NCBI GenBank assembly: GCA_003254885.1
Contig: QANT01000441.1
Span: 1-64,000, forward strand
Length of the DNA: 64,000 bases
Reading direction: 5' to 3'
Origin: Purshia tridentata
Taxonomy: Eukaryota > Streptophyta > Magnoliopsida > Rosales > Rosaceae
Positions 46,459 through 57,500 of this stretch are shown here, one piece after another (position 1 is the first letter of the stretch; every line of letters starts with the position of its first letter). The notes below the pieces were generated by a model. It was not told where the DNA came from. It saw only the letters and a program-made list of their open reading frames with translations, and searched no databases. Position numbers and translations under genes: made by a program.

Positions 46459-46612
46459 TATGCCTGTACGATGCAGAATTCCGTACAGGTGTATGCCCAG
46501 TTAGCTTTGCCGTGCCTATACGATGCAGAATTCCGTGCAGGTGTATGGCCAGTTAGATTCGCCCTGCTCATACGATGCAGCATTCCGTACGAGTGTATGA
46601 CCAGTTTTCCAG
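46459..46612 (+). repeat. 52-bp-type minisatellite in LTR1 copy (3 units)
   Basis: Three diverged units with the motif TACGATGCAGAATTCCGTAC and a TGTATGGCCAGTTA spacer. It corresponds to the minisatellites at 48680, 53534 and 10735. Confidence 0.8.
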
Positions 46613-46639
46613 GGTACTTAAATGATGGTTTTATTTCTA

Positions 46640-47686
46640 TTGTTAGCTTACAGTTGTTTTTGAGAATTATAGATTTCAGTTCTTAATTGATATTTTGGGA
46701 ACCTGACTAGTTTTATTGATTTATCAGAGTTTTCAGTTCTTGTTTTATAAATTGGGACTTTGATCAGCTTTATTGTTTTCTCAAAGAGTTTGCAAAATGG
46801 ATTTCAAACGTGGGTTTCTATAAAGAGTTTTCAGTAGATTTATAAAATGTTTTAAAGCTGGGGAATCTCAAAGGGTAACAGTGAGGTGTTAAGAAACTTG
46901 GAATATAAAGGTTAGACGAGAATCGATTACCGGGGTTTTGAGTAATAAAGGTCTTTCTAGATGTAAGGGTAAGAAAAAGGTTTCAGAGTATCAGTGGTTT
47001 TGATTGAGGATTTAGTGGGTTCTAGAGGTTATTTGAGGATAGTGAAAGGATTAATTGAGATTTAAATTGATTCTGAATGGATATTTAGGATTCCAAGATT
47101 ATTGGAGAATCTAGTGGGATTCTAAGTCAGGACGTTGTGATGTAAATTAAGGTGATTTTCAGTTTAGGGAATCAATTGAGGATAATCGAGAAATTTCAGT
47201 TTGGGACAGTGGACTTGATCGGTTTAGAGGATTGGGTGATCAGGTTAAGGTTTATGATTGTGATTTGTGGTTTGACTGTGCTTGAGGCATTCAGATGGAT
47301 TATGATTGTTTATTTTATTTCAGTTAATTTGAGATTTTCAGTTAGATTTCACTCACACGAGCTCTAGTGAGCTTACCGGGTTTGTGTGTAAACCCGGTGC
47401 ACCTGTGGTTGGGTGCAGGGTTTGGTTTTGCAGGCTTGCAGGCTGAGGAGACAGTGGAGAGAAGACGAGGCAGTGGGACCAGCAATGCTACAGAAAGTTA
47501 TTTTACACTGTGATTTTTATGTACAAGATTTTACAACTTGATTTTATAAATGTGTTTTTGTAAAATTACAGTTGCTTCAGTAAATTACTTTATTATTCAT
47601 GGCTCACAGTTTTATAAAAAGGGCCCACAGGAAACAGTTGTTAGTTTCAGCAGTTTAGGCACGTGCCCGAGGGTCGAGGCGTGTCA
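46640..47686 (+). mobile_element. LTR2-type gypsy LTR, 3' portion
   Basis: From about 46930 the sequence matches the sense strand of the solo LTR at 1230-3188, including the hairpin at 47375-47398, the AGAAGACGAGGCAGTGGGACC segment and the end CGAGGCGTGTCA. ATTAA at 47687-47691 follows the end and equals the ATTAA preceding another LTR2 start at 52469. Its beginning is blurred into the preceding LTR1 copy. Confidence 0.7.
47375..47398 (+). other. Conserved hairpin in LTR2, second copy
   Basis: Same 9-bp stem as at 1551-1574 (ACCGGGTTT / AAACCCGGT) with loop GTGTGT. It lies about 290 bp before the LTR 3' end. Confidence 0.6.
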
Positions 47687-48679
47687 ATTAATGGTTTTGG
47701 TGTGAAGTTGGAGTGAATTGGAACTTGGATTGATGAATTATTGTGGGTAATTAGAAACTTGGAAGTTGGGGTTTGGAAACCATGTTGAATTCCTTGGAAC
47801 CTTTGATTTTGGGTGATAAATTGCAGTAGTTTTAATTAATTTCCAAACTTAGAAACCTTCAATTGTGATTTAGAATAGGTAGTTTGAAGAAATTGGAGAA
47901 ATAGTGAAGTTGAGATGGAATTGGACATTTGTTGGATTGTGAAATGACGCTTGAACGACCCTCGGTCAAGTGGTGTAGTAATGGAAGTAGTTTGGGGAAA
48001 TTACTGGATAAAAATGAGTTAGTGGTATTGGATTATGAGTCAAGAAAGAAAAATAAGTGGGTTTGTGATTTGAATTTAGAATTATGGGGCGAAAGACCTA
48101 GAACTCACATATTCGAGTTTTTTACTTATTATTCTGAATATTATTCTAACGTAAAGCATTCTTATTTTAGGCGATACTCCCGAGACCTAAGACGATCCAG
48201 CCGGAGACCAAAGCTAGGCCATCTCTGTGAGTGGACTTGTTTATAAACTTCTTGATTTACTTTATATTTATATTGTGAGTTTTATTTGCGCTTTGATTTA
48301 ATTATTTAGAAATATTATTTGGTTCGTGAGTTTAGTTTCCGGATTTCTCAATAAGTTGATTTAGACTTTGAGTTTGGAATTAGTTATACTGGATTTCATG
48401 CTTTAGCGAGACAGAAAGAAATTCAAAATGTTTGCATACTTGAGTTTTTGAGATAATGTTGGAATTCAAGGATTTATGAAAATATTGTGTCAAGGATTTA
48501 TCAGTTGTGGTTTGAGAAATAAAAAGTGGATTTAAAATGCTGTGTAAGTACCCAGCTACAGATAAGCTCAGTAAGGCCTTTGGGCCCTGTCGTGACACAC
48601 GCATAGGCTTTGGGCCGTATGTTGCGGTGCCTCGACCTTTGGGGGCAGCTCTACGTGCACGTACGACCAGTGATTTGCC

Positions 48680-48830
48680 CTGCCTGTACGATGCAGAATT
48701 CCGTACAGGTGTATGGCCAATTAAATTTGCCCTGCTTGTGCGATGCAGAATTCCATACAGGTGTATGGCTAGTTAGATCTGCCCTGCTCGTACGATGCAG
48801 CATTCCGTACGAGTGCACGGCCAGTTATCC
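48680..48830 (+). repeat. 52-bp minisatellite in the 5' LTR (3 units)
   Basis: Three units built on TGTACGATGCAGAATTCCG or close variants followed by TGTATGGCCAATTA. The sister LTR at 53534-53840 has six units, so the array length changed after or during the last transposition. Confidence 0.85.
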
Positions 48831-49486
48831 AAGGTACTTGGATGGTGGTTTTATGATTTACTTCTCAAAAAACTTGGAATATTAGGAAGATTTGTTTTCA
48901 GCTATTAAATTGATTTAAGATCCTTTTGGAACAGTTTTAGAATGAGTTTTGAAACTCGGGGATTTCAAAGAGAGATATGAGGTTTTAGTGCCAAGTAATT
49001 TTTGTAGTTTAAGCTAATAAATACATTTCTATAACTTACATTTGATTACTCGTTATATTCGTCCACTCACTGAGTTATCTCATTAGTTTTATCCTTTGTT
49101 GTTGTTTTAATTTCCCCCCCTCCCCCCAGGTTGTAGCGGTGGAACGGTCGGGCCAAGGACGTTGAGGCAAACTAGTGAACTTTTGTAATTTATAGGCATT
49201 AGTTATCCTTGTAAATTTTATTTCTTTAGTTAAACTTGTAGTACCGCTATGATAATTTAGTTAAATACTTAACTAATTGGTTTTGAAACTTGGGTCGGAG
49301 ACCCCTTTGTTTATGGTAGAGGCGCTGAGTGTTTTAGAAGTGTGTTTCACAGGTTTTCTGAAGAAAGGGTTAGTCCAATTTCAAGAGAAGTTCTGCCGAA
49401 TTTTCGGTAAGATTTTCCTTGATATTGGATTCCCGCATAACCACTTCGAGTTTCATGGTGGAAATCGGGGTTGGTCCTGTCAATTT

Positions 49487-49500
49487 TGTATCAGAGCATA
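49487..49500 (+). promoter_or_regulatory. Primer-binding site (initiator tRNA-Met type) of the gypsy element
   Basis: TGTATCAGAGCATAGG lies about five bases after the LTR end and matches the TGGTATCAGAGC sequence complementary to the 3' end of plant initiator tRNA-Met. It marks the start of the internal region and primes minus-strand DNA synthesis. Confidence 0.8.
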
Positions 49501-49576
49501 GGTTTAGGATTCCTCTAGCTTTGCACGAAGTGTGCATCCTGGTTTATGAGAATTTCTTGGTTTTCTTATAGGAATT

Positions 49577-50800
49577 ATGCCTCCTCGACGTAGCGACCAC
49601 TGGGAGACCACCATAGGGTTAACGAAGGTGCAGACGAGACTGCACAAGGATTCGCTCAGTCCTTGGATCGATTAAGTGAAGCGATGACAAATGTAGTATG
49701 TACGCGTGGACCTACAGAAGGAGATTTTAGTATTCAACAAACCCTTAGACTGGGGGCTACAGTCTTTAAAGGAATGACGGATCCTGGTGTAGTAAACGAT
49801 TGGATAGTGAGACTAGAAAGAATTTTTGAGGTCATGAGATGTCCAGATGAAGAGAAAATTTTCCTAGCTCCATTTTTACTTGACGGTGATGCGTATTTTT
49901 GGTGGGAATCAGAAAAAGTAAGACTGACCGTTGATGAGATTAGTTGGGATAGGTTTAGAAGTTATTTTTATGAGCAGTATTATCCTAGAGTTTACTGTGA
50001 TGAGAAAAGGGTAGAATTTCAGAGATTGAGACAGGGATCCATGACTGTAGCGGAGTATGAAAGGAAATTTACAGAGCTTTCTAGATTTTGCCCACATCTT
50101 GTGGTGGACAAGAGAGAGAAGTGCTCTAGATTTGAGGATGGTTTAAGAGAAGAAATTCGTGCGACGGTTGCAGCTGCTATGCATACAAATTACTCTAACC
50201 TAAGAGAGCCATGAAAGTTGAAAGGTCTCTTGCAGAAAGAAACAGAGGTGTGATGAGACGCCGCCATCATCAGAGCACAATAGTAGGTAGTCCTAGCCAA
50301 GGACCATCCAAAAGGGGCAACTTCAGTTCTAGTTCTTCAAGGAGTGGTAGATTCCGAGGTTACCAACAGGGGGTTAGTGGTAGTCAAGGTTCAGGACGTA
50401 GTCATCAAATTGGAGATCAATCCATTTCTGGTAGTGTTAGTACTTCGGATTTCTCAGAAAGACAGCGATCCACTAGAGCTATGCCCATAGATATCCAGTT
50501 TGCAAGACTTGTGACAAACGTCATGAAGGACCTTGTCTAAGAGGTACTACGAAAGGATGTTCCATTGTGGTCAGATGGGGCATTATAGGAAGGATTGTCC
50601 GATGTTGTACCGTGGTGAAGGGGAAGCTTCTGGATCAGTTGTAAGCACGAAGCAAACTTTTGGGGCTCAAAGTCATAGCCATGGAGTGACACAAAGTGGA
50701 GATGGTACAACTAGCAGCGGTGCTCCGTCTACCACTCCATTAAGGGCGGAAGACAACAAAGAGGACGTTCTAGAACTCAAGGCAGAGTTTTTGCCATGAC
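49577..50800 (+). pseudogene. Gypsy gag region (fossil)
   Basis: The start reads MPPRR, typical of plant chromovirus gag. The capsid-like Retrotrans_gag domain is open at 49663-50214, with FKGMTDPGVVNDWIVRLERI, FLLDGDAYFWWE and YYPRVYCDEKRVEFQRLRQG. A serine/glycine-rich segment follows, then a CCHC zinc knuckle (FHCGQMGHYRKDCP, about 50560-50605). Protease, reverse transcriptase and integrase are not seen downstream. Several breaks; a fossil. Confidence 0.85.
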
Positions 50801-52468
50801 CCAGCAGCAGGCATCAGTTCTCCAAACGTCATTCTGGGTACGTGCTCTATTTGGGTGGAAGACCCGTATTTTGTTAAGTTTTAAGTTTCACGTAGATTTG
50901 CGTTGTTTTAATAGAAAAGCTTAAGTACAATTTGAGGTCAATTGGAGAATTTAGTAAGACCCCAAGTAATAGTTTTGGAGAGATAAGTTTGATGTCTATT
51001 ATAGAATAATAAGGGAGGCTAATGAGAATCTTATTTACAATGGAATTGAGAACTTGCTCAGGCTAAGGTTTGATTATGTTATGGGAATGATTGAGAATAA
51101 AAGTGATTAAGTGATTGAAGGAATGAATTTAAGGTAATGGACTTACATAAGAATATCCTGAGAAGGAACACTAAGGAAGGGTTGAGGAGAATATCTGAGT
51201 ATAATTAAGTTGGGATTTTTAATCAGAGTAGCGCAGCGAAAGCGTGGTGGCTTATAGTTTGAGAAGACCAAAGGAAAAAATTAGGGAATTTGAAAAAAAA
51301 ACTAGATTACCACCACGTGTATTAAATTTCGAGGACGAAATTTTCTAACGGGGGGAGATTGTAACGGCTCGTACCTTCCTAAGTGAATTTTAATAGGGCC
51401 CAAAGTTGACTTTTGTTTCGAGTGGGATTTTAGCTATGACCTTGGGTCCGTTAGGAAGGCCTTGAGCTCACGAGTTTGTCGACACGCGGCATGGGTTGTT
51501 TAGAGCCACAGGTAGAAAGTTCTGAATGTGACAATAGACCCAAAGTTGACTTTTTAAATTACTTGAATTTTAGAGTTGACTTTGACATGGTTACGTAGAG
51601 CTCAACTCCACGACTTCGTAGACATGTTGCATGCGTCGTTTGGAGTTACGGTTTGAGAAATATGGAGGTTCAAAGTGAGGGGCAAACTTCTAATTATGAT
51701 GAAATGGCATTTAAAATTCCAGAAATTTCTAGAATTTTGTCCCTTCCCCTTATTTCTTCCCCACGCGCAGCCCCCCCCCCCCCCCCAGACTTGCAGGTCA
51801 TCTTCTTCTCCCTCTCCACTTCGCGTGACCATCCAGTCCCCACCGACGACGTCCCCACCCGCCGGCTAGTGACCCCAACCCCTCCTCCCATCGGCCCAGC
51901 CTTCTCTCTTCTCTCTCCTGAGCTATCTTCCTCTTGCCTGCGTGCGAGTATGCTGCTGCCACAGAGCCCGACCCAACTCCGGTGACACTAGACAACGGGA
52001 CTGGCCAAGAATTACTCCCCAGCCGCCGACCATCTTTCCCTAGAGTTCCCCCATGCTAGCCAGCCTCCCTCCAACGCGAAGCGACGCTGGGAAACACCCA
52101 GCTCGCCGCCCTTATTGGTCACGGATTCCGGCTAGCTCCGGCCTCCGATTACCTTAATTTTAGGTGGGTTTTTCTCCTCTCCTTGTGGTCTTCTTTTCCC
52201 CTATTGTTTGGTTGTCCAATTTTGAGAAATTGTGAAAGATTGAAGTTTGGGGTTTAACACCCATTTCGGGTTCCTTTGGAAAACTGACTTTTGGGTGATA
52301 TTTTGAGGTTGGTTTGGGCATTAATCACTCCTAGGAACTATAAATTGAAGGTTAGATTGAGGAATTTTTAGGAATTTTGAGAAATTGGAAAATTGAAATT
52401 TGGGGGATTTTGAGATCATTCGGATTTGGCCTTGTTGAGTTGAATGGTTGGTTCTTTTGTGTGATTAA

Positions 52469-52725
52469 TGTAACATCCTGCACCTTTCAAAGTGGTTTTG
52501 AAAAGCTTTTTAAACATTTTCAGGATTTTAATTTAGAAAGTAAAGCGTTTTGGCGTTTCAAATTTTAAAGTTGACTTTTAAAAGGGGAAAAAAGTTGACT
52601 TTTTGTTCGGGCAAGGTTTTCGCGTTGACTTTGGGTTCGTTGGAAAGGTCTCGTTCTCACGAGTTCGTAGACACGTAGCACGCGTCAAACAAAGCTACGG
52701 TTTGAAAGTTACGGACGTGTGAAGA
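52469..52725 (+). mobile_element. Start of a nested LTR2-type gypsy LTR
   Basis: It matches the reverse complement of 2932-3188: TGTAACATCCTGCACCTTTC, then the AAAGCTTTTTAAA and TCACGAGTTCGTAGACACG segments, ending GGACGTGTGAAGA at the N. The rest of the LTR is missing from the assembly at the contig join. Confidence 0.78.
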
Positions 52726-53533
52726 NGATTTAGAATGGGTAGTTTGAAGAAATTGGAGAAATAGTGAATTTGAGATGGAATTGGACATATGTTGGATTGT
52801 GAAATGACGCTTGAACGACCCTCGGTCGAGTGGTGTAGTAATGGAAGTAGTTTGGGGAAATTACCAGATAAAAATGAGTTAGTGGTATTATGAGTCAAGA
52901 AAGAAAAATAAGTGGGTTTGTGATTTGAATTTAGAATTACGGGGCGAAAGACCTAGAACTCACATATTTTAGTTTTTCAGTTATTATTCTAAATATTATT
53001 CTAACGTAAAGCATTCTTATTTTAGGCGATACTCTCGAGACCTAAGACAATCCAGCCGGAGACCACAGCTAGGCCATCTCTATGAGTGGACTTGTTTATA
53101 AACTTCTTGATTTACTTTATATTTATATTGTGAGTTTTATTTGAGCTTTGATTTAATTATTTAGAAATATTATTTGGTTCGTGAGTTTAGTTTTCGGATT
53201 TCTTAATTAAGCTGATTTAGACTTTGAGTTTGGAATTAATTATATTGGATTTCATGATTTAGCGAGACAGAAAGAAATTCAAAATGTTTTCATACTTGAG
53301 TTTTTGATGTAACGTTGGAATTAAAGGGTTTATCAAGATATTGTCTCAAGGATTTATCAGTTGTGGTTTGAGAAATAAAAAGTGGATTTAAAATGCCGTG
53401 TAAGTACCCAGCTACAGATAATCTCAGTAAGGTCTTTGGGACCCATCGTGACACACACATAGGCTTTGGGCCGTGTGTTGCGGTGCCTCGCCCTTTGGGG
53501 GCAGCTCTGTGTGCACGTATGACCAGTGATTTG

Positions 53534-53840
53534 CCCTGCCTGTACAATGCAAAATTCCGTACAGGTATATGGCCAGTTAAATTTGCCTTGCCTGTGCGAT
53601 GTAGAATTTCATACAAGTGTATGGCCAGTTAAGTTTGCCCTGCCTGCGCGATGTAGAATTTCATACAAGTGTATGGCCAGTTAAGTTTGCCCTGCCTGCG
53701 CGATGTAGAATTCCATACAAGTGTATGGCCAGTTAAATTTGCCCTGCCTATGCGATGTAGAATTCCATACAGGTGTATGGCCAGTTTGATCCGCCTTGTT
53801 GTATGATGCAGCATTCCGTACGAGTGCACGGCCAGTTATC
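53534..53840 (+). repeat. 52-bp minisatellite in the 3' LTR (6 units)
   Basis: Units are spaced 52, 52, 52, 52 and 51 bp, measured at the GATGTAGAATT motif (53546 equivalent, 53598, 53650, 53702, 53754, 53805). Consensus features are CCTGCCTGCGCGATGTAGAA and GTATGGCCAGTTAA. Adjacent middle units are almost identical, indicating recent expansion. Confidence 0.92.
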
Positions 53841-54487
53841 CAAGGTACTTGGATGGTGGTTTTATCATTTACTTCTCAGAAAACTTGGAATATTAGGAAG
53901 ATTTTTTTTCAGCTATTAAATTGATTTAAGATCCTTTTGGAACAGTTTTAGAATGAGTTTCGAAACTAGGGGATTTCAAAGAAAGACGTGAGGTTTTAGT
54001 GCCAAATAATTTTTGTAGTTCCAGCTAATAAATACATTTTTATAACTTATGTTTGATTACTCATTATTTTCATCCACTCACTGAGTTATCTCATTAGTTT
54101 TATCCTTTGTTGTTTGTTTAATTCCCCCCCCCCAGATTGTAGCGGTGGAACGGTTGAGCCAAGGACGACGAGACAAACTAGTGAACTTTTGTAATTTATA
54201 GGAATTAGTTATCCTTGTAAATTTAATTTCTTTAGTTAAACTTGTAGTACCGCTCTAATAATTTAGTTAAATACTTAACTGATTGGTTTTGAAACTTGGG
54301 TCGGAGACCCCTTTGTTTGTGGTAGAGGTGCTGAGTGTTTTAGAATTGTTTTCACGGGTTTTCTAAAGAAAGGGTTAGTCCAATTTCATGGGAAGTTCTG
54401 CCGAATTTTCGGTAGGATTTTCTTTGATATTGGATTCCTGCAGGACCACTTCGAGTTTCAGGGTGGAAATCGGGGTCGATCTTGTTA

Positions 54488-56163
54488 AACAAGAAAGTTT
54501 CCAGAACGCTGGTCCCACTGCCTCGTCTTCTCTTCACTGTCTCCTCAGCCTGCTTAACCTGCAAAACAATCCTGCACCAAACCCAAGGTGCATCGGGTTT
54601 AAACACAAACCCGATAAGCTCACTAGAGCTCGTATGAGTGAAAACTAACTGTAACCTTTAAATTAGAAATTCAGTAAAATAATCAAAATAAAGAACCACC
54701 TTAAGCCTCGAATCGTATACAAACAACAATTCTCAACTTGGTCACAAAATCCACTGTAATCCGTAAAGCCCCACTTATCCTCTATTAATCCTTTAAACAG
54801 GAAATCACCTTGAATTAGTCCACAAGATCCTTACTTGGAATCCAACTAAATTCTCCAATGAATTAGGATCCACAACAATCCTCAAATACTAACTTAATCC
54901 ACAATTCCCAAAATAACCTCAAACCCTTCAGGATTCCCAATCCTAGTCCATACCTACTCAACTAGCAACCAGCAACCAAGCACACAAGCTAACAAGTAAT
55001 TGAACTGAAATTAACTGAACTTAAATTCACTCACAGTGCACCACGCAACAAGACCGAACTGCCCTTCATGGCTCCTTTGCTCGAATTCTAAAATCCAACA
55101 ACATGACGGCATCAGAAATACAAATTTCCATGCCAAAGTACTTGTTAAGACCAAATAGTTCAACAAAACAACAGGGTTCACAAACAGTCCGTTAAGCAAT
55201 TGAAATGGGCGGGAACCACCACGCACGGTGGCTGCCTGGCCCCAGAAAACACTCAAAAACTCCAAGAAACTCACCCATAGGTTCGGGTGATTGGCCCGAG
55301 GCCAAAAACACGAAAAGTGGGTCGCTAGAACCACCACACGCAGCGAGACCCATGGTGGTCAACGGGTGGTCAACCTGCCAAAGACCAAACTCACTTTTAG
55401 CAAAAACGGACTACACAGTCACGTGGAGGAGGTTGAAAGGACCGATTCTCAAACTTGAGTCGATGACCAAAAGTGGCTAGAAAAAGAAGAAAACGGCTTG
55501 AAAGCCGCCGGCCTGCCCAATGTCGATCCGCCGCCCACAACGGTCCAATGGCTAAATTGAACCCACCAACCAGCTGGGCTCGACAAGGAGAGAAAGTCTG
55601 GGCGGTCGCTGAGCCTCGAAGTCGCTGCAATCGCCACCGATCTCCCACTGTGTGCGATCGGAAACTTGAGTTTCTGGGTGCTCCTGGTTTAAACTGAGAC
55701 CAGAGGAAGGTGGAAGAGGGGGAGGCGACCACGACGGGCCAAAGATCGGCTTCAGCCTCCACCAGACGCGCCCCCACACTCCGACTGAGGGAGAGGGTTG
55801 AGAGAGAGAGAGACTGTGGGAGAGAGGAGAGAGAAATTGAGAAATTTTCTGGGTTTCTGTGTTTTTAAAATCAACTTTTCCAAAATTACAAGTTTGCCCC
55901 TCTCTTCACACATCCGTAACTTTCAAACCGTAGCTCCGTTTGATGCGTGCTTCATATCTACGAACTTGAGAGAACGAGGCCTTTCTAACGAACCCAAAGT
56001 CAAGACCAAAACTTCGCCTGAACAAAAAGTCAACTTTGGCCCAAGTGTAAAATCAAACTTTAAAATTAGAAAAAGTCCCAAAACTTTTTTCTTCTCAACT
56101 AAAATCCCAAAAATTCTTTAAAAAGCTTTTCCAAAAAAACTTTGGAAGGTACGAGGTCTTACA
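54488..56163 (-). mobile_element. LTR2-type gypsy LTR, 5' portion and most of the body
   Basis: It aligns along its length with 1441-3188: GGTCCCACTGCCTCGTC, the hairpin, the GC-rich middle, a GA run, CGTAACTTTCAAACCGTAGC and the terminal GGTACGAGGTCTTACA. The sense 3' end (about 200 bp) is absent, since the preceding gypsy LTR abuts it. Its sense start at 56163 joins LTR1-type sequence of the same orientation, indicating insertion of LTR2 into an LTR1 copy near the minisatellite. Confidence 0.78.
54592..54615 (-). other. Conserved hairpin in LTR2, third copy with a paired exchange
   Basis: Stem ATCGGGTTT / AAACCCGAT, loop AAACAC. Relative to the other two copies the second base pair has changed from C-G to T-A on both arms, so pairing is preserved. 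Confidence 0.6.
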
Positions 56164-57500
56164 CATAGTCGGTCATACACATGCAGAGCCAATAAACTGC
56201 CATACGTGCACACAGGGTCACCCCCAAAGGGCTAGGCATCCGGCACACGGCCCAAAGCCTACACGTGTGCCAAGACGGGTCCCAAAGACCTATCTGAACT
56301 GATACTCTGAAGAGATACTGAACAAGGTGGGTTGAAGCCATAAACTTCAAAAATTCTTTTTCCAAGATATAAAATATTAAACATTTTCCAAACTTTAAAA
56401 ACAATAACCAACGTCCATAAATCTCTTTCAATAATCCAATCCACCAGTCATTCAAATCCACTATGCACAAATAAAACTATGTACGTTAAATTGCGAAATC
56501 AAATGCGTTTCAAGATCCAATGGCTAAAATATGTACCATGAAAATAATAAAAACATTAAATCCTTTTTCTTGCATTAAATCTCAACTATGCTCAAAATAA
56601 CACATAACATTTAAATCAAACATTTTCTAAACCCGAAATCCAAGCCACAAACCTTTAACTAAAGAAATCGAGAGACAAATTACTCATAAAGTGAACAAAA
56701 TAATTTATAAAAAAAGTGTCCACTCACAGTGAGGTAGCTTAGCCTTGATCCTCTGTCGGATCGTCTCGAGCCTTAGGGATCTCACCTAGTGGAGAAAAAC
56801 CCACCAAAAACTTTGAAGATTGGAGCTCGAAGGAGGCCGAAATCAAGGGAGGAGGATTGGCGGATCTAATTGACTTAGCAACAGTACGAACCTCTACAAG
56901 TTTCAATACTCAAGGAATCAATCTGATTTTTGGAGGGTAGAAACTGGACACATAAAGGAACATTTCTCTGGTTTTGAGTTTTCATATTTGGAGCTGAGAA
57001 ATGGGTCGTATCTGACTCAAAAAGAGGAAGAGAGAAGTGAAAGTGGGAAAGCACGGGAGAAAGAAAGAAAAGAGAGAAAATAGGGAGAGATGTGTGAGAG
57101 TGGAGAGAGAAAGAGAGTCTAGAAAAATCTGGATTTTTTATTTCTAAATCCCATCTTTGCAAAATTACAAGTTTGCCACTCACTTCCCATGTTCATAACT
57201 TTCAAACCATAGTTCCGATTGACGCATGCTTCATGTCTGTGAACTCGTGAGATCGAGCTCTATGCAACTACATCAAATTCTAAACCAAAAACCAAGTAAT
57301 TTAAAAAGTCAACTTTTGGCCTCTTGTCAGATTCAAAACTTCCAAACCGTACCCCTAAACAATCCATGGTTCAAGTGTAAGAACTCACGTGCTTAAGATC
57401 TTCCCAACAGACGCAAAGTCAAAGCTGAAATCCCACTCGAAACAAAGTCAACTCTGGGCCCAATTAAAAATTCACTTAAGGGAAAATACGGGTCGTTACA
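56164..57500 (-). mobile_element. LTR1-type gypsy LTR, 5' portion
   Basis: The right end reads ACGGGTCGTTACA, the LTR1 sense start. Moving left it shows the TTTAAAAAGTCAAC and TCACGTGCTTAAG segments, a GA-rich part (57050-57120), the conserved GGATCGTCTCGAG segment near 56758, and the minisatellite edge (56165-56230), where the LTR2 insertion begins. Satellite resumes at 57501. The 3' half beyond the nested LTR2 is not present. Confidence 0.75.

Larger units (their letters stand above)
44233..46640 (+). mobile_element. LTR1-related gypsy LTR, 5' portion
   Basis: It begins TGTAACGACCCATACCTTCC, as the sense start of the solo LTR at 10084-12922, and contains the conserved GACGATCCAGCCGGAGACCA segment (about 45826) and the minisatellite (46459-46612). 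It is clearly diverged from the LTR starting at 51360, so it is a different insertion rather than the 5' LTR of the gag element. A short direct duplication (about 45487-45560 and 45553-45625) is internal. After about 46640 the sequence changes to LTR2-type. The exact junction is not resolved by eye. Confidence 0.7.
47687..51359 (+). mobile_element. Ty3/gypsy retrotransposon: partial 5' LTR and internal region with gag
   Basis: Parts in order: LTR1 3' portion (47692-49482, ending GGTCCTGTCA), tRNA-Met-type primer-binding site (TATCAGAGC at 49488), gag region (about 49577-50800), a short non-coding stretch, and a purine tract (ACGGGGGGAGA, about 51348-51358) just before the 3' LTR at 51360. The CGAGGACGAAATTTTCT segment ahead of the purine tract is typical of Del/Tekay-type chromovirus elements. 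Pol is not seen apart from a possible C-terminal remnant near 51230-51350. The 3' LTR portion at 52727-54487 matches this 5' LTR to about 95% in a short stretch compared by eye, which suggests insertion within the last few million years at common plant rates. The element is not whole. Confidence 0.8.
51360..54487 (+). mobile_element. 3' LTR of the gypsy element with nested LTR2 and an assembly gap
   Basis: It starts TGTAACGGCTCGTACC directly after the purine tract and ends near GATCTTGTTA. At 52469 an LTR2-type start (TGTAACATCCTGCAC) interrupts it after ATTAA (52464-52468). The N at 52726 then joins to LTR1 sequence that matches the 5' LTR from about 47870 on. A region with CCCC-rich and GC-rich content (51760-52140) and the minisatellite lie inside. 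Confidence 0.78.

Noticed and set aside
51653-51995. Overlapping proline-rich and glycine-rich frames around the C-run at 51770-51786
   Set aside because: Generated by a C homopolymer and C-rich LTR DNA at the start of the gypsy 3' LTR; no conserved domain.
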